From Candidatus Hydrogenedentota bacterium (GTDB taxonomy: Bacteria > Hydrogenedentota > Hydrogenedentia > Hydrogenedentales > SLHB01), in the NCBI GenBank assembly GCA_019695095.1, contig JAIBAQ010000025.1, forward strand, positions 1 to 46,579: a stretch of 46,579 bases of DNA. Direction: 5' to 3'. The translations under genes were made by a program, and so were the position numbers. The notes below the pieces were generated by a model, which was given only the letters and a program-made list of their open reading frames with translations, was not told the DNA's origin and did no database searches. Below, in pieces: positions 43,001 through 46,579 of the stretch. Within the stretch, counting starts at the first letter, position 1, and each line of letters starts with the position of its first letter.

Positions 43001-43134
43001 AGTGATGGATCGCCCACAATACGCCTGCAACTGGCAACCACCATGCCAAGGTGCCGTTGTACCAATTCTGCAAACGCGTCCGCGTCGCGGTGACGTTGCC
43101 ATTGTTCAAGAAGTACGGCGTCCGACCTGTCCAT
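40090..43134 (-). CDS. ECF sigma factor fused to membrane segment and carboxypeptidase-like repeats
   Basis: A 1014-residue fusion. Residues about 8-88 are sigma-2 (AFAELVQRHLGMVVASCRRI ... AEDVAQECF), about 115-172 sigma-4 (LPEHVRIVVVGRFLENRTHA with HTH MSEANVRFRVDKG). Next come a hydrophobic stretch at 179-190, then a membrane helix at about 225-245 (VKLAASLLVLTAVGAGYWA). A Ser/Asp-rich linker leads to about eight carboxypeptidase-regulatory-like beta-sandwich repeats from 305 to 1000 (xxGRVxDxxGxPxxxAxV pattern). So a cytoplasmic sigma domain is tethered to a large extracytoplasmic arm. GGGGAGAG lies before the ATG. No separate anti-sigma gene is adjacent; the arm could sense the cell surface or polysaccharide. 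Confidence 0.93.
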   Translation of the reverse strand: MDRSDAVLLEQWQRHRDADAFAELVQRHLGMVVASCRRIVGDPSLAEDVAQECFVALMKSRESVRVSLGAWLHKVAVHRSIDCLRSDIRRRKREVSYANDAPAETSSDASHREILSAVDEAIIELPEHVRIVVVGRFLENRTHADLARQLNMSEANVRFRVDKGVNQIRAALRKKGVLTSATVLVTVLSHPAEAAPVELAGSLCKLAASGTITAPLAAGIASSAFVKLAASLLVLTAVGAGYWATVHNDSVPNAVRANVAPSQSTDTSLPKRAENNRSSDAEPRNDAADSKAAMPDASTVVSQPFCITGRITDADTGEAIEGVNVYVYQSMYSDAIGQNILSDANGVYRVAPLPDGQYMLSLGGLERYPDDKDRIRTSVTVQNGKPATGIDFILHKGLPVAGTVLDTSGNPVAEAKVAARSADSNSFNTITAQSESDGKFLLYAPTSMDRVSLQARNATMESTLQESIVLGKDGVNDLVLKLDQPKSASLSGRVIDGNSDPIQGAQLYLLRKDESVFGVEESASTDTKGQFRFANLPPTEFAVVVTPQSANGFSTNEEYLRVKLLPGENRSGIEITYGESGGLSIEGRVVDKNKQPVVGARVSCIAANAETVYSDSQGKFRITGLDDREYQVSIEREGFSQTRETVDAGATGIEIVLRGHGQLQGRVVAEDTGAPIQAFSLGYLLGQSQTLNEMMFSCVQPYQSVDGTFSQDHVSSETITVVALAPGYAPVWQYVDIGEGSPTEIELRLKPSPRVSGIVVNEAGEPIDGAYVYYVSDVSADRMDRAAAARTDAQGRFTVDSLPIDITRLYAYQAGYGVGESALTGQNRIVLPAQSTIDGIVHQDGTILDLVVDLRYPGNRTLPRMRQNVSKSGKFRLVGLSAGPVELCVLPNRGESHRLIKNFELKAGDSLSMEFTYTRGTGSLDGHILNEGEPVANTYVRLVHASADYTEQLSGTTDVNGSFHFDRVWAGESMLMVYRENSDNPYEPNWHEVPFTLQEGQAVSQDIDLSTSKS

Positions 43135-43242
43135 TAGTAGCTCTCCCCATGCTCTGCATTATTCAGTTCGCATTACAGTCGGCACAACCCGGGAAAACCG
43201 CAATGGGGAATGCGACGGGCGCAATAGACGACGTGCGGACGG

Positions 43243-44604
43243 TCACGGCATGGGGTCGAGGGGAGTCGAAAAAGCGTGCAGCCATTCCTCAAGGTTGGTG
43301 TAGCCGTCGGAGTCATCATCGGCATTCGGATTCGCGGGCGGGGACAGCGTGCGGCTAGCAGGTGTGGTTGGGGGCAAGCCGCCCACGTCAGTTGGGCTGT
43401 CGATGATTCGCCCCATACCGTCACTTACATCTTTCACAACGCGGGCATCAACACTGTCGCGGTCTGTAGGCCGCGCTCCCGCATGTTCCAGGACCCAACT
43501 TGTGACCGCGTTCGTGGGTTGGAGTGTTAGCGGGGATAGTAAAACGGGAATGGCGTCGTCATTTCCCAGCGGAGCAACAGGTGAGAGGGGGCCTGATTTG
43601 CGCACGGCGTTGTCGCGGGCATATACGACCGTGCCCGGCTTTGCGGAAAGGAGGAGGTTAATTATCCCCATGCCGGGATTAGAGTCCTTACCTCGGACCA
43701 GGACATTGCCGATGATGGTGGCCATCGATACTCCCGAGTTCTCGGGATCGCTGAGGTGTATCGCGAAGCGTTTTGGGTTGAATATGAGGTTGTTTGCAAT
43801 CAGGGCGCTGACATCGCCCTTGATCAGCGGGTTACGCTCCGTGTTGTGGGCAAAGAGGTTCCCAATGGCTGCAATTCGCCGGCTGTGATCGCCGATGAGC
43901 ATCCCTTTCGAGTGTTCCCCTTCGGGGTGGAGGGAATGCGAGAGACCCTCGGAGATGATGCAGTGTCGAAATGTGACATCGTGGACGCCGTGATACCACG
44001 TGCTAACGTTTTCGTCGGTGGCCCAGCTCAGCGAACAATGGTCAACCACAACGTTGAAGACTTCCGGCGTTCCCTCGGGCGCGCCTATCAATCCAAGGGC
44101 ATCCCGTTGGTCGCCCGCTTGACTATCCGGATTGTCGCCGACACGGATGCGAAGGTGTTGCATCAAGACGTCGTGTGTCTGGACGATGAGACCCGCCCCA
44201 GACAGCGTGATTCCGGGCGACGGCGCCGTCTGTCCCGAGATGGTTGCGAATGGCTCTCGTATGACGAGCGGAGAATCAAGTTCGATGATTCCCGACACCT
44301 CGAAAATGACCGCACGCGGGCCTGCATAATCAAGAGCTTCTCGTAGCGAGCCGGGGCCATCGGGAGCGAGCGTGGTGACACGGATAAGCAGGCCGCCGCG
44401 TCCCGCCGGAGTGGTCGCGCCGAAGCCTTCTGCGCCGGGGAAGACGGGTAGGTCTTTGGAATAGTCGCGAACGTCGTCGAACGGCGCTTGCCCGTACTCG
44501 CTTGGTGGACACGCAGAGGTTACTGCCAAGAGCGCCAGTCCTAAAGCGAACTCACGAAGACGGCGACGCGGTCTGTGGTGGGCTTCTGTGGTCCAACGAT
44601 CCAT
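43243..44604 (-). CDS. Pectate-lyase-like right-handed beta-helix protein
   Basis: A 453-residue exported polysaccharide lyase-type protein. Start at 44604 is set by AGGGG 8 nt upstream. The basic N-region and helix (FALGLALLAVTSAC) give a signal peptide, perhaps a lipoprotein, though the lipobox TSAC is imperfect. FPGAEGFGA (about 55-63) and VVDHCSLSWATDENVS are the family-1 pectate lyase hallmarks. The C-terminus NADDDSDGYTNLEEWL is a calcium-binding type-3-like or dockerin-like repeat. It stands 108 bp before the sigma-fusion gene on the same strand and may be co-transcribed with it. Confidence 0.9.
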   Translation of the reverse strand: MDRWTTEAHHRPRRRLREFALGLALLAVTSACPPSEYGQAPFDDVRDYSKDLPVFPGAEGFGATTPAGRGGLLIRVTTLAPDGPGSLREALDYAGPRAVIFEVSGIIELDSPLVIREPFATISGQTAPSPGITLSGAGLIVQTHDVLMQHLRIRVGDNPDSQAGDQRDALGLIGAPEGTPEVFNVVVDHCSLSWATDENVSTWYHGVHDVTFRHCIISEGLSHSLHPEGEHSKGMLIGDHSRRIAAIGNLFAHNTERNPLIKGDVSALIANNLIFNPKRFAIHLSDPENSGVSMATIIGNVLVRGKDSNPGMGIINLLLSAKPGTVVYARDNAVRKSGPLSPVAPLGNDDAIPVLLSPLTLQPTNAVTSWVLEHAGARPTDRDSVDARVVKDVSDGMGRIIDSPTDVGGLPPTTPASRTLSPPANPNADDDSDGYTNLEEWLHAFSTPLDPMP

Positions 44605-44776
44605 GCGACGACCCCTGTCCAAGTACTCTCGACCGCGCACGCCATCAAGGGGATACGCCGCCAATCGCGATTGCGTATTCTACGCATCCGGAGACGACAA
44701 ACGCGACTAGAGGGCTATATCACTTCATGAAATGTCGGAAGGGTTCTGAGTCGAAACTGTAGAACGCGAAAATGCG

Positions 44777-46021
44777 CTAGAACGTATACGAGCAGCCGAG
44801 CAGAATTTCGTCCGATCCAGATTCAATCCGGCTTCCCTTGCCCAGTTTCGAAAGCAAGTCGCCCCGGCCGTTCTCTTCCATTTCGCGGTCGACGGCGTGG
44901 AGCCACGTAGCTTGGATCTCCCATCGATCATTGACTTTGTACGCGGCGCCGAGTGCGAAGTGGTCGCGGGTCAGGGTGGGCACGAGAGAATTCAGAAACA
45001 CTTGATCGTCCGGAATCACGTCGGTCAGGGCGCGCGAATAGCCGCCGCGCACGATCCATTTGCCGTTGAGAGGGCTTTCGAAGGCGAGTTTCACGATGTG
45101 TTGATCTTCGCGTCCAAAGCCGCCCGCGACAGGATTCATCGACAGCAGTTCGGCGGCGTCGCCCATGGGCGCATCGCCGTGCTGTGATACGCCTGACCAG
45201 TCAATCCATTTGTAATCGGCGATGATTGTCAACCACGGCGCGACTTCATAGCCGATACCGGTCTGAAAGTACTGAGGCAGATCGACGCTGTGTTTCAGCA
45301 GGTCGTCGTACTCGTTGAATTCGTCGACCCACTCGCGGCTGTGGTACGAAGCGCCAAAACTGAGTTTCTCCCACGTCTTGTACACTCCAATGCCTAAACC
45401 TCCGCCCAGCGCCTCATCATAGTCATAGTCCGCTTGAGCCGATGTAAGTTTCAACGTGAGATGATCGGTCCTGAATCGCGAGATACTGGCATGCGCTTCG
45501 ATGCCCAATGCCCAGCCGTTGTCGAACTCGTAGGCGTAGGCCGCGCCGAGACGTGCGTGTTCGTATGTGAGTCGCCGGTCGCGGTTTCCGAGCAGCATGG
45601 AGAACAGGTTTCGCGAGTGCGGAAATGTGACGCCCACACCTGAGGGTGTCCAGAAGGCGACACTCCACGTGCCGCATTGCGTGGGCACAACGAGCGACGC
45701 GGTGCCAGTGCCGTAGAGGTCTTCGTCGGGAATCTCGCGGTGCAGCGGGTTAGCGCCAATGCCGCGCGGGTACATGGTTATGTCCGTAAGGATACCGGCA
45801 ATCGAGAGGTCCAGGCGACGGTTTAGGTCGACAATCGCTGCTGGGTTCAACGCTGTCCAAAGGCCGTCGCGCGGCTCAGAGACTCCGGCGCCGACCCAGG
45901 CCGTGTGGGTTGGCCCGGCTCCGATCGCAAAGGTACCTTCAAGGGCCGGCGCCGCGACACAGAGGAGGGTAATGGCGAGCGTGGTGACTGCGGCGAATGG
46001 AAATAGAGAATGGGATTTCAT
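44777..46021 (-). CDS. OmpP1/FadL-family outer-membrane transporter
   Basis: A 414-residue outer-membrane beta-barrel. ATG at 46021 has GAAGGAAG 9 nt upstream; MKSHSLFPFAAVTTLAITLL is a signal peptide. FAIGAGPTHTAWVGAGVSEP and ALNPAAIVDLNRRLDLSIAG resemble the FadL N-terminal hatch region (N-P-A), and the protein ends CSYTF with the terminal aromatic residue of a barrel. Expected to admit hydrophobic compounds or fatty acids. First gene of the minus-strand group with the pectate-lyase-like and sigma-fusion genes (172 bp gap). Confidence 0.9.
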   Translation of the reverse strand: MKSHSLFPFAAVTTLAITLLCVAAPALEGTFAIGAGPTHTAWVGAGVSEPRDGLWTALNPAAIVDLNRRLDLSIAGILTDITMYPRGIGANPLHREIPDEDLYGTGTASLVVPTQCGTWSVAFWTPSGVGVTFPHSRNLFSMLLGNRDRRLTYEHARLGAAYAYEFDNGWALGIEAHASISRFRTDHLTLKLTSAQADYDYDEALGGGLGIGVYKTWEKLSFGASYHSREWVDEFNEYDDLLKHSVDLPQYFQTGIGYEVAPWLTIIADYKWIDWSGVSQHGDAPMGDAAELLSMNPVAGGFGREDQHIVKLAFESPLNGKWIVRGGYSRALTDVIPDDQVFLNSLVPTLTRDHFALGAAYKVNDRWEIQATWLHAVDREMEENGRGDLLSKLGKGSRIESGSDEILLGCSYTF

Positions 46022-46417
46022 TAGCCGTACTTCCTTCTTTCCGCATTTCCTTTGGAATGCGGATCCGTGCAGGCAGAAGCCATCGACGGGGGAAGTGGCT
46101 CGGGGATTGATACAACGAACGAATGTCCTTCCGCAGAAAATCGGTATTGGTCCGATCCATTCGCGAAGGTCCACGCGATTCAAACACGAATAGCTGAAGT
46201 ATGGCCTTGCGCGGCCTGGCCGCTTGGAACAACGCCGTAGTTCAGTAGCGTGTCTTAATCCCCGTCGTCAATTCTGGTGAAATAGCCCCCATTCGCCGGC
46301 TAGCCAGCAGCTCTGCAACTTCTTGACACGATCCCCTCTCGTGCGCGGCGGGATACTACTTCAATTGCGTACCGACTTGCCAATTCGCGATTCGTCACGG
46401 ACGTTGCTTCATCAAGG
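46022..46417. other. Intergenic region, no gene seen
   Basis: 396 bp between the porin start and the partial hydrolase. It holds the porin's ribosome site and the palindrome GCGGCCTGGCCGC near 46212. A TTGACG occurs on the minus strand near 46282 but has no acceptable -10, so I see no reliable promoter or terminator. Confidence 0.5.
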
Positions 46418-46579
46418 TCACTCTGCGTTGGCCGTAGGCGATTCTTGATGCGCGATTTTCAGATCCTCCACGATTCGTTTCGCTACCGCTTCATGCAACT
46501 GTGCAGTAGGATGCCGGTCGTAGGGCGTCAACGCGCCAGGAGCGTGGCCTTCCGGGATTTGGGTGTAGTCCAAGTAGCG
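46418..46579 (-). CDS. SGNH/GDSL-type hydrolase, C-terminal fragment (runs off the edge)
   Basis: The last 53 codons of a protein whose start lies beyond the window. The stretch DRHPTAQLHEAVAKRIVEDL has the Asp-x-x-His block and following helix of SGNH hydrolases (acetyl-esterases or lipases), with the catalytic Asp and His. Stop TGA at 46418-46420. Too short for a firmer call. Confidence 0.6.
   Translation of the reverse strand, partial: RYLDYTQIPEGHAPGALTPYDRHPTAQLHEAVAKRIVEDLKIAHQESPTANAE

Overview
The window looks like the chromosome of a Gram-negative, polysaccharide- and sugar-acid-degrading bacterium of the Planctomycetes / Verrucomicrobia / Hydrogenedentota kind. It has an outer-membrane FadL-type porin, a prepilin-like protein with the C-terminal H-x(10)-DG motif, and an ECF sigma factor fused to a membrane segment and carboxypeptidase-like extracytoplasmic repeats. 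It also has three Gfo/Idh/MocA oxidoreductases, a URO-D family protein, a ceramidase-domain protein and secreted glycosidases. The phylum is inferred from gene style only; there is no rRNA or other marker. No tRNA, rRNA, CRISPR array, transposase or prophage was seen.

Left part (1-14 kb): a DUF485/ActP-like symporter pair. It is followed by a plus-strand unit with a NanA-like aldolase, a DegT aminotransferase and a Gfo/Idh oxidoreductase, closed by a strong terminator at 5686. Next come a minus-strand ceramidase-domain protein and a plus-strand trio (class III aminotransferase, Gfo/Idh, PtmA-like SDR). A minus-strand pair follows (a Gfo/Idh lacking the usual EKP lysine, and an aldo/keto reductase), with a divergent sodium:solute symporter. 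Together these suggest handling of amino, keto or nonulosonic (sialic-acid-like) sugars, but no complete known pathway is present.

14-19 kb: a minus-strand unit made of an Asp-box sialidase-like protein and two small tandem paralogues with Cys motifs. Then come a secreted protein of unknown function and an alpha/beta hydrolase, each preceded by a copy of the same ~80-100 bp element (16153 and 18932, opposite orientations).

19-34 kb: sixteen minus-strand genes with gaps of 60 bp or less form one apparent 15-kb catabolic operon. It starts at a near-consensus sigma-70 promoter (34266-34294) with a LacI-type dyad over its start point (34251-34264), and its own LacI regulator is the second gene. 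It encodes an MFS sugar porter, KDG kinase, KDPG-type aldolase, hydroxyacid dehydrogenases of two folds, a fumarylacetoacetate-hydrolase family enzyme, a UlaG-like lactonase, 2-oxoacid dehydrogenase E1 alpha and beta, a free lipoyl domain and two SDRs. This points to breakdown of a sugar acid through 2-keto-3-deoxy and 2-oxo-acid intermediates.

34-46.6 kb: a secreted GH32 fructan hydrolase, then 1.6 kb of non-coding, repeat-rich DNA with MITE-like units, palindromes and hairpins. Beyond it are a prepilin-like protein with its own consensus promoter and terminator, a CoA-binding protein, the sigma-factor/carboxypeptidase-repeat fusion (1014 aa), a pectate-lyase-like protein, a FadL-type porin, and the C-terminus of an SGNH-type hydrolase running off the right edge.
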